NCBI GenBank assembly: GCA_014529385.2
Contig: CM043956.1
Coordinates: 85,613,721 to 85,677,720, forward strand
Origin: Adiantum capillus-veneris
Taxonomy: Eukaryota; Streptophyta; Polypodiopsida; Polypodiales; Pteridaceae
Direction of reading: 5' to 3'
DNA: 64,000 nucleotides
Shown: positions 32,239 to 43,790 of the stretch, piece by piece
How the letters are laid out: every line of letters begins with the position of its first letter
Position numbering within the stretch: the first letter of the stretch is position 1
The notes under the pieces: generated by a model
Seen by the model: only the letters and a program-made list of their open reading frames with translations
The model's database searches: none
What the model was told of the DNA's origin: nothing
Position numbers and translations under genes: made by a program

Positions 32239-33596
32239 GTGCTAGTGAGCGTGGTCGCACTATTTCACTTGTAAATCCTCTTGCTTTTGATAAGTCAATG
32301 AAGAGCTCAGTTTCTACGTACATGATTTTTGTCAAAGAGTCTCTAAAAGATACTAATGTTTCATCAAATGTAAATGGTAGGAATCAAGAAGAGTTAGACT
32401 TGTCCAATTTTCTAAAAGGATTCCAAGATGTGTTCATCGATGATATCCCTATGGACTTACCTCCAAAACGAGGGGATAATGACCATCGCATTGAGCTCCT
32501 TCCTGGAAGCTCACCACGTAACAAGCCTCCTTATCAAGTCTTACAAGCTCAACAAGAGGAGATCATGAGGCAAGTACAAGAGTTGGTAGACAAAGGGATG
32601 GTGAGGCCTAGTTCCTCTCCCTTTTGTTCTCTAGTCCTTTTAGTGCAAAAGAAAGATGGTACATACCGTATGTGTGTGGACTATCGAGCACTAAACCATA
32701 TCACTATCAAAAACAGATTTCCCGTACCTCGGGTAGAAGATCTATTTGATAAGCTACAAGGCTCTACCTACTTCAGTAGGATTGACCTTAATAGTGACTA
32801 TCATCAAATAAGGATACTGGATGAAGATATCTTAAAGACCGCGTTTCGCACAACGTTTGGTCTTTATGAATATCTAGTCATGCCTTTTGGCTTGACTAAT
32901 GCACCAGCTACGTTCAATTGTTTGATGGAGAAAATTTTTAGACCATACCGCAAATTCACTGGAGTGTTCTTTGATGATATCATCATCTACTCCAAGTCTT
33001 TGGAGGAACATAAGCAACATCTCCAAGTGATTTTTCAAGCATTGAGGGAGAACAAGCTTTTTCTCAGCCAAAAGAAAAGCGAATTCTTCCTTCAAGAGAT
33101 TCAATACCTAGGTCATATTATCTCTAAAGATGGTATCCCAATGGATCTATCAAAGTTAGAGGTAATAAAAGCATGGCCTAACCCAAGAAATCTACATGAG
33201 CTAAGAAGATTTATTGGTATGTGCGCATACTATAGACACTTCATAGAAAAATTCTCTAAAGTAGCAGGACCACTACACGACTTAACTAAGAAGAACGTTA
33301 AGTTTGTATGGACTGCTAAGGAGAAAAATGCTTTTGAAAAGCTCAAAGAGAAGCTTACTTCCCAACCAGTCCCCGTGCTTCCGGATCTCTCAAAGCCATT
33401 TGAGGTCCAATGTGATGCTTGTGGTGATTGCCTTGGAGCAGTTTTGCTTCAAGAAGGGCATGCCATAGCATATGAGAGCCAAAGGCTCAATATTGATGAA
33501 CGAGTCTTGGGCATTTATGAGAAAGAGATTTTAGCTGCTCTACATGCCCTAGACACATGGAAGAACTACCTGTTGGGGACTCCATTTATCCTATGA
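32229..33596 (+). pseudogene. Reverse transcriptase and RNase H (start) of gypsy element 1
   Basis: RT motifs in order: VRPSSSPFCSLVLLVQKKDG, YRMCVDYRALN, FSRIDLNSDYHQIRI, VMPFGLTNAPATF, VFFDDIIIYSKS (catalytic Asp pair) and YLGHIISKDGI. The connection and RNase H follow, with RRFIGMCAYYRHFI, VQCDACGDCLGAVLLQ and YEKEILAALHAL. A TGA at 33594 interrupts RNase H at FIL-stop-TDHQSLKYF, where related elements have Arg or Gln; CGA to TGA by CpG decay is plausible. Usual RT signature residues are otherwise kept, apart from Asn-Ser-Asp in place of the common Lys-Ser-Gly. Confidence 0.93.
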
Positions 33597-34538
33597 ACCG
33601 ACCACCAAAGTCTCAAGTATTTCATGATGCAAACCAAGATTTTCGACAAACAAATGAGGTGGGCAAATTTTCTTTCGCAATTTAATTTCCATATTGCTCA
33701 CATAGCTGGTAAGCACAATCAAGTGGCCGATGCACTTTCACGACGACCCAAAGTTAATGCGGTGTCTATAGCTACTCACAAGGATCTATCCTCTATGATA
33801 CATGAGTATGCTACTGACCCTGACTTTAGAGACATAATGTCAGCCCTTGATTTGGGGATGAAAGAGGAACCATTCACCTTGCAGGATGGTTATCTTCTCC
33901 ACGGAAATAGGCTATGTGTTACCCATTCCCTTTGTGAGAAAGTTATGTATGAATCCCATGCTCCTCCATATGCGGGGCATAGAGGTATTCAACCTACTCT
34001 CCGAGGAGTAGAGACGTACTTCTATTGGCCTACCATGAAAGTGGACATACAAGAGTATGTTTCAAAATGTGTAGTATGCCAAAAGACCAAGTATGATAGA
34101 GGGAAGCAACCTGGATTACTCCAACCATTGCCTATCCCAAATTCACCATGGGAGAGTATATCCATGGATTTCATCTTTGGATTACCCAAGTCTATCCATG
34201 GGAATACAGGAATATGGACAATAGTTGATAGGTTTAGCAAGCAAGAACATTTTATTCCCGTGAAAAAGACTACTAAGGCACATCAAATGGCAACTCTCTT
34301 CATATCTCAGATTTTCAAGCACCATGGATTACCAACATCCATCGTGTCAGATAGAGATCCTAGAATGGCTAGTAGTTTCTGGAAAGGTCTCTTTGAAAAT
34401 CTAGGAACAAGATTGAATTTCTCTTCGGCCTATCACCCACAAACGGATGGACAAAGTGAGATAGCCAATCTTACGATACTCGATCTACTCAAGACTTATG
34501 TTACCAAAGTAGATCAACGCTCACAAAGCACCTTTTGA
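33597..34538 (+). pseudogene. RNase H end and integrase core of gypsy element 1
   Basis: Begins with TDHQSLKYFM and QFNFHIAHIAGKHNQVADAL (RNase H end). Integrase follows: zinc-binding HHCC region (GHRGIQPTL ... CVVCQKTK), then the DDE core with SMDFIFGLP, IVSDRDPRM and DGQSEIANL. At about 34520 the sequence jumps: relative to element 2, around 60-65 bp are missing, and the frame closes at 34536. Integrase inserts the cDNA into the host chromosome. Confidence 0.92.
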
Positions 34539-35181
34539 GATCATTGAGGGAAGACCTAAAAGTCCCTTGCTACTCAAAGTACATGGGAAGATCTTCGCCG
34601 CTGATGAGTATAGCCGTGACCTACAAGAATCTTTTCAAAAGATTAAGGAGGCTATATCCATCTCTCAACAAAGGCAAAAAGCTGCTGCTAATAAGCACAG
34701 AAGAGCCTTAATGTTCAAAGAAAATGATTGGGTCTTACTCAAGTTTCCTAAGGCTCGATTAAGGCAAACGATGGGCCAAAATCCTACGGGCCATCAAAAG
34801 TATTATGCTAAACTAGCAAAAAGATACTATGGTCCTTTCCAAATCTTGAAGCCTATCAATGAGACGGCTTATCAACTCAAGTTTCCCAACCATTGGCTCA
34901 TACACAATGCCTTTCATGTAAGCCTACTTAAGCCCTACAAAGGAGAGCCACCAACTGAAGCAATTATTTAAGATTCTCCCGAAGTTGAAGACCAAGAAGA
35001 GGTGCCACAACCCAAAGCTGTCCTTCGGCATGAAGACAAGGTACTACGACATGGTAAGATTATCCAACGGTATCTTCTTAAGTTCAAAAATTATCCTTTT
35101 GAAGATGCTAGATGGATGCAAGGAATACAACTTAAGGATAGTATGAACCTTGTCAATGCTTACAATGCTACATTAGAGTAA
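34539..35181 (+). pseudogene. Integrase C-terminus and chromodomain of gypsy element 1
   Basis: After the deletion the frame resumes (34567 on) with the integrase tail, including RYYGPFQILKPINETAYQL and NAFHVSLLKPYKGEPP (GPY/F-type module). TAA at 34969 is followed in the same frame by a chromodomain: VLRHEDKVLRHGKIIQRYL, KFKNYPFEDARW, LVNAYN, ending at TAA 35179. Chromodomains steer chromoviral integration to marked chromatin. A single stop separates the two modules. Confidence 0.88.
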
Positions 35182-35538
35182 GAAAATGTACAAATTTCTT
35201 TTAAATGACTCATGTTTTTGTCTTATAAGACTAGTACTGTTTTTAATTGTGCACAATTTTAACTAGTATGCATGCTTAGAATCATGTTTGATGATGACGT
35301 CTCTCAAACACCAAGTAGAATTTGTCACTCTACTTTGGGAGAATGAAATGGACTAAAGAGCAGACATGCTTGCAGCAGCTATGTCTCCCAAGCACCAAAT
35401 GGATTAGTCATCCATCTTGGAAAGATGTCGTAGGGTAAAAAGGGATCCTCTACCCGCTAAGTAAAATTGACTAATGACTAAGGCTTTATCTCTTCTACCT
35501 CATAGTCGAGGAAGACTATGATTTCAAGAGAGAGGTAA
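35182..35538 (+). other. 3' untranslated region and polypurine tract, gypsy element 1
   Basis: Non-coding spacer after pol. It ends with caagagagaggtaa (35525-35538), a polypurine tract directly before the 3' LTR. Element 2 has the same tract in reverse at 41935-41948. Confidence 0.8.
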
Positions 35539-37137
35539 TGTCATAAAATATAATATCTAATATCTAACCAACCCAAATGATTTTCTCATATTAAATTGAT
35601 CACTTAATGTGGGAGAATAAACGGGAACAAGTGTTAAGATATAGACATGTGCTTATAGATCTATCTCAACACGGGGCCAATGGTAAAGGGGCCCAAATGA
35701 GAGATGGTCTATCAAAGAGCAAGTCTAACAAATGGAGCATAAGACCTTAGGGTTAGATTCATTGAAGACCTCCAATAATGTGTGTAAAAGGCCTTTGACC
35801 TTAGGTAAAGCTAGGGCTGAGCTTGAGGCGCGGGAACCCGACCCAACTCGAGGTGCTTGTCTTGCTTGTCATGCTTGATGACTAAGGAGCTTGAGGTTCT
35901 TGATGATTGAGATTCTTGAGATTCTTGAGGTGCTTGACATGCTTGAGATGCTAAGGTTTCACTTGAGGTGAGAACCCAACCCAAGCTCAAAGTGCTTATG
36001 AGCCAAGCTTGTGGTGGGAACTAGGCCTATGCATAGGGTTTGGAGGTGTCAAAAAGTCAAAGATTCAATCCCTACAAGGAGGGGGCGAGCCCTACATGAG
36101 GGGGGATGAGATAGAACACCCACACACTCACACAAGGCATGCATGGTACAAATAAAGCAAAAGGGACACTTGTCAAGTTCCTCCTCATGTTGCCCTCATG
36201 GTGTGCCTGAAGCCTATTGGTTGGCCACCCAAGGGGTACAATAATAATTTAGGAGATTTAATTAAATGATTTAGCATTTATCTAGCCCTCTTTCTCAAAG
36301 GGGGAAGGGGGACACTTGTCTCAGGGCTACCCTTGCTGCTTATAATGCCTCCTGCTTGTGATTGGCTAGGCCTGGAAACATGAGCTACAAGGGGGGGTCG
36401 ACCCAAGCAAGCTAGGGGGTTTCTTAGGGGGTATACTCACCCACACACACTCACAAACACTCTCATTGTGTGCTATGCAAAGTGCAAGAACTCCCTCTCC
36501 TTCTCCAAGCAAGTAGAGGTTGAGAGCCTACACCAACACTCTTGGATATGGAGTGCAAATCCAACCAAGAGCCATGCTTCAATGCTTAAGCTTTCCATCT
36601 CCTTCTTCTTCATTAATATGCTATTATGTATGCTAGCAACAAGATTTATCATAAGTGAGGAAGTAATTCTTTCTCCTACAAAATGTTTCTTCTTCCTCTT
36701 CCCTACCCTCATTCCCTGCTAGCTCTCTCCACCTTCGAAGGTGTTTGAGGTCTTGGGACTAAGGCTTGGGATAGTTAAAGCTTTCTTCAAGTTTATGTTA
36801 TGTTTGTGATTCATGAATCTTTCCATCTTCATTGCATCACCTAGGTCACAAGGAACACAAAGATTGTATTGTAACAAGTCTCTCTTAATGGGAGAAATCA
36901 TAATACAAATGCCTATTGGAGGGGGGACTGGCTCCACATAAATCCGGTCCTCAACTATTGTCATGTTCTCTAAATTCTCTCTCTCGCAAAAGTATTGTTC
37001 ATGCCAAGTTAACTAATTGCTATGATTATGTTGCTATCTTCAATTATGTTCACCCGCTATGCTCACAAAGTCATTTCTCAAAAGTACTCTCATTAATTTC
37101 CGCTAATCTCAAATTAAATAGGCCAATTCCATTACAT
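35539..37137 (+). repeat. 3' LTR of gypsy element 1 (full length, 1,599 bp)
   Basis: Begins TGTCATAAAATA after the polypurine tract and ends CCATTACA, so it has TG...CA ends. Its last ~340 bp match the 5' LTR remnant. The start agrees with element 2, whose LTR ends (plus strand) with ...TTATGACA at 41934. Confidence 0.88.
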
Positions 37138-37400
37138 GTGTTTTGTTGCAACCTTTATTCCAACAATTAGTATCAGAGCAGCTTGCATCCTCCCGGGCTT
37201 AGTCGCCATGAGCTCAAGCACACACTTGCTTACTTTCTCTGAGTTCTATGAGCTTTGGCGAGCGTTTGGAGGCCGACAAAATTTTTTGGGAACCTCAAAC
37301 AGCCTAATCTGCTCAGATTTTTTATTCGAGCTCATTTCGGTCTTCGTTTCCACTACAAGCAGCACTACACATGCTGTTTCGTCACTTTGTGCATAACAGG
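37138..37400 (+). mobile_element. LTR end, primer site and gag start of another LTR retroelement
   Basis: Directly after the gypsy LTR: tttattccaaca (37154-37165, plausible LTR end), then attagTATCAGAGCAG (primer-site-like, 37166-37181), a leader, and ATG at 37208 with MSSSTHLLTFSEFYELWRAF. This layout resembles the start of a Copia-type element. The frame dissolves before about 37400. The gypsy element appears to abut, or to have inserted at, this element. Confidence 0.5.
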
Positions 37401-37469
37401 TCCCTTACAGTCTTCTATGGTTTGTCTCTCTCTTACTCTATGTGACTAAAGCAATCCTCAAGAAATATG

Positions 37470-37490
37470 GGCTTCCCTTTCAATTCCAAT

Positions 37491-37561
<71 letters not shown>

Positions 37562-37565
37562 GTTT
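37470..37565 (+). repeat. Family E fragment with (CT)n(CA)n
   Basis: ttccaattctctc, then (CT)n at about 37492-37514 and (CA)n at about 37515-37559. The upstream gtgactaaagcaatcctcaa also resembles 39219-39238. Confidence 0.75.
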
Positions 37566-38590
37566 CTTTTCGAGCTCTCAAAAAATGTTGCTACTTGAGT
37601 CAGGTAGAGGCCACATGAACTTGCAATTCTAAAGCATGAAGCATACTTTTATGGCCGAGTGGGTCTAAACCAACACCACAACTATGCTCTCCTCCATACA
37701 CGTGCAAGTTTTCCATCACACCAAAATCTTAGGATACATCACCTGCTACACCACAAAATTTGTTTTTTAGCGAAAGCTTCCTTAACCCCCAACATGCAAC
37801 ATCAGGAGGGCGCTTGGAATGTCTATCAATAAAGATGGAGCATCATTACCCCTACATAGGCCCCAATATACATGACAATAAGTCATCTATCACCCAACAG
37901 AGCACTCCAATAAAAGGAGAAACAGAGATCTTGATTTTTCCTTTCTAGTGCATTGTTAATGAATCAAGATTTACAGGCCGCATTAGTTGGCCCTATCAAT
38001 GAGAGCTTTACGATATCTAGCACAAGTCAATGATATATCTTTTATAAAGACTTTTAGTGTAAGAAGGAAATAGGACGGTTGTGATACAAGACCCTAGTCT
38101 TACAAGTGAGATATCCTTGTGCATCGACTCGTGCCAGATAGCCATGTGCCTTGCCTTTGTGCTCATATGACAAAGGTTGCGGATGATGTAGAGCCCACAT
38201 GTTAAAGGATGATATGGGGGATCTAAAGTGGGAGCATGGCATATATAAAGATGATACACTTGATGCAAATCCTAGTTGGAATTTGGCAAGCTTGTGGCAA
38301 GCTTTCATGTGCCTTCCACCGTCACATGTGCCTAGTGTTTAGCAAGAAGCATCCTAAGGTTGCATTGTCTAGTACAAAGGTAAGAGTACAAGGGTGGAAT
38401 TGTGGCAACATATGAGGTGGCATATATAGCTAAATGACCTGTTTTTAGACTTGGGCATGCACATACAGGGGTGGGTTGTAATTCATTCTCACAACATTAG
38501 CTACATATATGTGGAATAAATCCCATTGTTTCATGTTTGAAGATATAGAGATTTTTTCATGCAACCAATCTATTTTTCTCACTAACTTCA
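37566..38590. other. Spacer without recognisable gene
   Basis: Short open frames on both strands lack motifs and are interleaved with stops. No repeats obvious at this scale. Confidence 0.45.
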
Positions 38591-39016
38591 ATGTATTCCT
38601 AATGTAAGTATAAGGTTTCTGTAGACCCACATGTTTATGATTGTGCATACAATTAAGTACAAAAAAGTTGTACTTTTTGTATTTTGCATACCTATCACCG
38701 GTGTTTGCACGACTTCATCCATATTTACTTGTATATATAATTTATATCTATACACTTTGGTGATTCACCTTCATACTAGCATGAAAAAAGCATCAAAAAC
38801 TTAATGTGTCCCTAATGGAAGTATAAGGTTGCTATAGCCCACATGTTTTTGATTGTGCATACAATTAGGTACAAAAAAGTTGTATTTTTTGTATTTTGCA
38901 TACCTATCACTGGTGTTTGCACAACTTCATACATATTTACTTTTATATGTCCTTTATATCTATACACCTTGGTGATTCACCTTCATACTAACACGCACAA
39001 AGCATAAAAAACATCC
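38591..39016 (+). repeat. 213-bp tandem duplication
   Basis: Two similar units start at 38591 and 38804. Shared words include tgattgtgcatacaatta, gtattttgcatacctatcac and tggtgattcaccttcatact. Non-coding. Confidence 0.88.
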
Positions 39017-39246
39017 AGACATGTTTTCTTATGACAATTCTAGACATAACCACACATGCCAAAAATTGCATGAACAAAAGAACTAGCTTCCACATTGTGG
39101 CCATTTCAATCTCTTTGCAAAGCATGTACTTATAGCCAGATGGGTATTGTATGGTTAGGTTTAGACCTCAGATACAAATTCCCTCTCTCCCTCTCTCTCT
39201 CTCTCACTCACTCTTTGTGACTAAAGAAATCCTCATGAAATTTGAG

Positions 39247-39265
39247 CTACCCTTTATTCCAATTC

Positions 39266-39321
<56 letters not shown>

Positions 39322-39460
39322 ACAAAGAATCATCTCCAGAGTCACAACAATCATCAAATGCTTAATGAACTTTCATATAAATCACTCTTCAAGCTTTTGC
39401 ATCTAAGGTTTAAAATCCCGCATTAAATCCCAACTTTAGTTCATTTTTTCATTTGAAACA
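39247..39460 (+). repeat. Family E repeat with (CT)n(CA)n
   Basis: Same order as 18362-18600: tttattccaattctctc, CT run (39265-39297), CA run (39298-39323), gaatcatctccagagtcac, tttcatataaatcactctt, aaggtttaaaatcccgc. Confidence 0.75.
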
Positions 39461-39812
39461 TTAGGAGAACTTTGGACTCACATTTGGGCCTTTCAGTAGA
39501 GAGAGTGGCACTCAACCAATGAGGAAGAGGCTAACGTTACATTGAAAATCGGTATTTTAGAGTGAGACTCGTTGAGAAAATAAGGAAAACAAGAATTTCA
39601 TTATTCAAATTATAATGTGTCACACTTTCAAAGCGTACTTTTCATAAACCGTACTAACTTTGTACCAAAGAATTTCAGAACTTGCATTGAAGGCTCTATC
39701 CACTATCTATGCTCCCGCCCAAATTTAACTTTGAGTAACTCTACTTCCCTCTCAAAACTGTCTTCCCTTTTTCATATTTTCATTAACTCTACTATCTGTT
39801 CTAGTGCACACC

Positions 39813-40488
39813 ATGACTACCTCTCGGAGGCCTAGCACTACAGTTGACTCTGTTACCATTTTTAATAGTTATACTAGAAATGATCAATCGTGGATACCAT
39901 CTAGAATAAATATTAGGAGTTGCGTAGTATTGCGGACGAGGAGGAGGAAGAGGAGGCGACGCAATGATTTTGTGGAGGCTTTCAAGGGTCAAGTGAAAGG
40001 GTTTAAAGTGCGTGCACAAAGAAATCAGGTGAAAGAGATCCTCATATAACATGCTTTCTAACACGCAGACTTAAGTTTGCAAACATCTCCTCCTAGTTTC
40101 CCACAACGTGGACCCAACTGTATGGTATTTTGAGCAAATATCTCATTGAGTGCATGTTTATTTCCAAAGGCTTATGGTCGATATCATGTTTGACATGCTA
40201 TAAATATTTATCCATCGAGCAGGACAGACTGGCAGCCAGTTGAGAGCATAGTTGGGATTTTTGATGCTTTCCATGCATACATTGGTGAAAAAATGTACCG
40301 AGGAAGATTTCACAAGGAGACTGCAGCAGTTAATGGAATATTCTTTTATGATATGTCATATCTGGAATCCCAAATATCATCTGCCTAGGGTCGTGTGACT
40401 CATTTGCCACTTCCACCATTTGACAACAAGGATTCGTCTTTGCCAACGTCCCAAACTAGTGAAAGCTTCAGGAATAGGTTGTTTCAAG
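39813..40488 (+). pseudogene. Two-exon gene-like remnant, family unknown
   Basis: A frame from ATG 39813 encodes MTTSRRPSTTVDSVTIFNS, then a very basic patch (RTRRRKRRRR) and ends near a donor-like CAG/GTGAAAG at 40028. About 195 bp later, after cgagcag (acceptor-like, 40216-40222), a frame reads DWQPVESIVGIFDAFHAYIG, YRGRFHKETAAVNGIFFYDM and LPLPPFDNKD, and reaches a donor-like CAAG/GTATAC at 40488. It carries one in-frame TAG at 40386, where CAG would fit. The composition looks like genuine protein, not repeat noise. I cannot name the family. It may be a captured or degenerate host gene. The gypsy 2 LTR begins 218 bp downstream. Confidence 0.35.
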
Positions 40489-40706
40489 GTATACAAAGTC
40501 CCTCAAGTATTCAATTACTACAAATATTATTAGGCTCTCTCTATTTATGCATATTCAAGTGTTTGTAGATTTCTTCTTCAATGAGAAAATAAGAATTACC
40601 ACAACAATGTTCATTTGCAATTCTGCAAGATGTTTGGACTTTTTAGATGATAATTGGGATAGAAAACAATTGGAGGGAAAAATCTGTATTTTTCAAACAA
40701 AAAACT

Positions 40707-41934
40707 TAAAACACAACATCAATTCCCTCACGGTCTCAGACCCAATACCTCACACACCTTCGAAGATGGTGAGAGCTAGTAGGGTATGAGAGTAGATTGA
40801 GAGAAAGAAGGAGTAGTCTTACGAGAAATATGTACATCTCCTCACATAATCACTCATATTAGCATAGCATAGCTTAGTACTTAGCATTTAGAGGAGATGA
40901 GCATGCATTGAATCTTGGCTCTTGGTTGGATTTGCATCACAAAGCCAAGAGTTGTTGGTGTAGGCCTTCCTTCTTACAAGCTTGGAGTAGGTGATAAGCT
41001 TTCCATTAAAGCTTAAGAAGGAGAAAGAGAGTCTTCTTGCTTCACACATGAGCTTGTGTGTGTGATAATGACCTGAGAAAATCAGCCCCCTCTCTCTCTT
41101 GGTCGACCCCTCATGCTATTTCCTCTTGTTGACACCCCATTGGACCTCTCCAGGCTTAGCCAATAGGATTTTAGGAGCATAAGTGATAGACTTCTTACAT
41201 GTGTCCCCATTTGCCCTTTTGTGAGAGCTTTAGGTAATTAATTAATGCAACTAAACTCTCATTGGACCCCTTTGTCTCCTGGCCAATAGGAATCAGGCAA
41301 GCCATTGGGCTATTGAATGCTTATTGGACCCCTTGGGAGCCTGTCCATTAGTTTTCTAGGGAGATTAATTCTTATTGGTTCTTTTATTAAGTGTTTTTAA
41401 ATTAATTAAACTAGATTTACTCTAGCCTAATTCTCATTGGTCCACCTCCATGGCCATCCAATAGGATTTGAGTACACCTTGTAGGCATCTGGGCTAGGGA
41501 GTTGACATGTGTCCCTCATTCCCTTTGTGTAAAGGAGGCTTGTGAGTGTGTGTGTGAGTTTATCTCTCATCCCCTACTTGCAAGGATCGCCCCTTCCTTT
41601 GTAGGATTCATGAAGAATTTTGTACACACATACAAAGAATCGAATTTTCCTAAGCTTAACCATTGGACACAACCTTTGATTTTTGGAACCTTAGCATTTT
41701 GGAGGTCTTAATGGGCTGAACCTTAGGGTCTTTAAAGCCCATTGTTGCACCTTGCTCTTTTGTAGATGGGCCCCCCTTTTGGCTCCCTATTTTCCCTCCT
41801 TTGGATCCCTACTGTGGCCGGTCTGCCAGCTTAACCAATATTCTATCTTTTTCTCCCCTAGAACTTCCCCATATTAAATGATCAGTTTAACATGAGAAAA
41901 TCATTACGAGAATTAGATATTAGTTATTATGACA
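40707..41934 (-). repeat. 3' LTR of gypsy element 2 (outer end missing)
   Basis: Matches 47222-48336, from aaacacaacatcaatt through ggtccacctccatggccatc. Its inner end TTATGACA (41927-41934) abuts the reversed polypurine tract. The final ~350 bp of the LTR, present at 46869-47221, are absent here. Confidence 0.88.
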
Positions 41935-42398
41935 TTACCTCTCTCTTGAAACATAGTCATCCTCGACTATGGGGTAGAGAAGATAAAGCCTATTCATTAG
42001 TCATTTTTCTAGTGGGGTAGAGGATCCCTATATTACCCTATGACATCGTTCTAGAATGGATGACTAGTCCATTTGGTGCTTGAGAGCCTAAGCTGCTGCA
42101 AGCATGTTTGCACATTAGTCCTATCAATCTTCCATAGTAGAGTGACAAGCTCTACTTGGTGTTTGGGAGACGTCATCTCCGCAAAATTGATCTAAGCATG
42201 CATACTACTTCACATTTGTGCACAATAAAGAAAAATAGAGTCTCATAAGACAAAAACTTTGTTCATTTTAAACAATTGTACATTTGCTTACTCTAGGGAA
42301 GCATTGTAAGCATTAACAAGGTTTAGGTTATCCTTTAATTGTATGCCTTACATCCATCTAGAATCTTCAAAAGGATAATTCTTAAACTTAATAAGATA
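41935..42398 (-). other. 3' untranslated region and polypurine tract, gypsy element 2
   Basis: Reverse of the element 1 layout: ttacctctctcttg adjoins the LTR. Parts of the last coding exon, equivalent to the chromodomain end near 42330-42410, are still recognisable but out of frame. Confidence 0.7.
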
Positions 42399-42905
42399 TC
42401 ATATAATAGTCTTACCACCTCTTAGTACCTTGTCTTCATGTCGGAGAATGTACTCGGGCTGTAGGACCTCTTCTTGGTCCTCGATCTCTGGTGGGTCTTT
42501 AATAGTTGGTTCTTCAGGTGACTCTCCTTTGTAAGGCTTTAGTAGGCTCACATGGAAAGCATTGTGTATGAACCAATGGCTGGGCAACTTGAGTTGATAG
42601 GCCATCTCATTGATTGGCCTAAGAATCTGGAAGGGACCATAGTACCTTTTTGCTAACTTAGCATAGTACTTTTGGTGTCCCGTAAGATTCTTGCCAGTCG
42701 TGTGCCTTAATCGAGCCTTGGGAAATCTGAGTAAGTCCCAATCATTTTCTTTAAAAGCTTGGGCTCTTCTGTGCTTATCAACAACAGCCTTTTTCATTTG
42801 CTGTGAGATAGAGATAGCATCCTTAATCTTTTGGAAATATTTTTGTAGGTCTCGACTATACTCATCTGCAGCGAAGATCTTCCCGTGTACAGCTTTAAGT
42901 AGCAA
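42399..42905 (-). pseudogene. Integrase C-terminus and partial chromodomain, gypsy element 2
   Basis: Open for 168 codons: KIFAADEYSRDLQKYFQKIK, RYYGPFQILRPINEMAYQL, NAFHVSLLKPYKGE, then the chromodomain start ILRHEDKVLRGGKTII before a stop. It stays open across the position where element 1 has TAA, but the chromodomain is cut short. Confidence 0.88.
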
Positions 42906-42928
42906 GGGACTTTTTGATCTTCTCTCAA

Positions 42929-43741
42929 TTACCTCAAAAGGTGCTTTTCTTGTGGAAGTATTATAGTGTTATTGTAGGCATACTCCACTAAGGGTAAGTA
43001 CTTCTCCCATTGGGACCTTTGCTCTACTTCCGTTACATAGGCTTTCAGTAGATCAAGAATGGTTAGGTTAGCTATTTTACTTTGTCCATCCGTTTGTGGG
43101 TGATAGGCCGAAGACAAGTTTAGCCTTGTCCCTAAATTCTCAAAGAGACCCTTCCAAAAATTACTGGTCATTCTAGGATCTCTATCCGACACTATGAACA
43201 TTGGCAAGCCATGGTACTTGAAGATTTGTGATATGAGGAATTCCATTTGTTGGGCTTTGATAGTATTTCTGACAAGTATAAAATGAGCTTGTTTACTGAA
43301 CCTGTCTACTATCGTCCATATTCCCGTATTCCCATGGATAGAATTAGGCAATCCAAAGACAAAATCCATGGATATATATGCTCTCCCATGGTGAATTAGG
43401 GATTGGCAAAGGTTGAAGCAATCTAGGTTGATTCTCTCTATCAAACTTCGTCTTTTGGCATACCACACATTTAGAAACATACTCTTGTATGTTTTCTTTC
43501 ATGTAGGCCAATAGAAATATGTTTCAATCCCTTTTAGGGTAGATTGAATCCCTCTATGCCCCACATAAGGTGGAGCACGAGATTCATACATTACTTTCTC
43601 ATGTAATGAGTTAGTAATGCATAGTCTATTGCCATAGAGAAGATAACCATCTTGTAAAGTAAATAGTTCTTCTTTCTTCCCTAGTGCAAGGGCTGAAATC
43701 ACATCTCTAAAATCGGGATCAATAGCATACTCAGCTATCAT
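42929..43741 (-). pseudogene. Integrase core of gypsy element 2
   Basis: The zinc-binding part (GHRGIQSTLKGIETYFYWPT) ends at 43499, where a break shifts the frame. Next come SMDFVFGLPNSIHGN, IVSDRDPRMTSNF and DGQSKIANL. The third catalytic position reads Lys (GQSKIAN) where element 1 has Glu (GQSEIAN), so the DDE triad is broken. The segment WEKYLPLVEYAYNNT, deleted in element 1, is kept here. Confidence 0.9.
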
Positions 43742-43790
43742 AGAAGATAGACCATTGTGAGCACTCTCGGTCGTCTTGAGAGTGCACCGG

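Larger units (their letters stand above)
29725..37137 (+). mobile_element. Ty3/gypsy chromovirus-type element 1 (decayed)
   Basis: Order is truncated 5' LTR, primer site, gag, zinc knuckle, protease, reverse transcriptase, RNase H, integrase, chromodomain, polypurine tract and a full 3' LTR of 1,599 bp. Pol order RT-RH-IN and a C-terminal chromodomain place it among plant chromoviruses. The frame is broken by stops near 31705, 33594 and 34969, by a shift near 32190 and by a deletion near 34520. Element 2 on the opposite strand (40707-48340) is a related but distinct copy. Confidence 0.93.
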
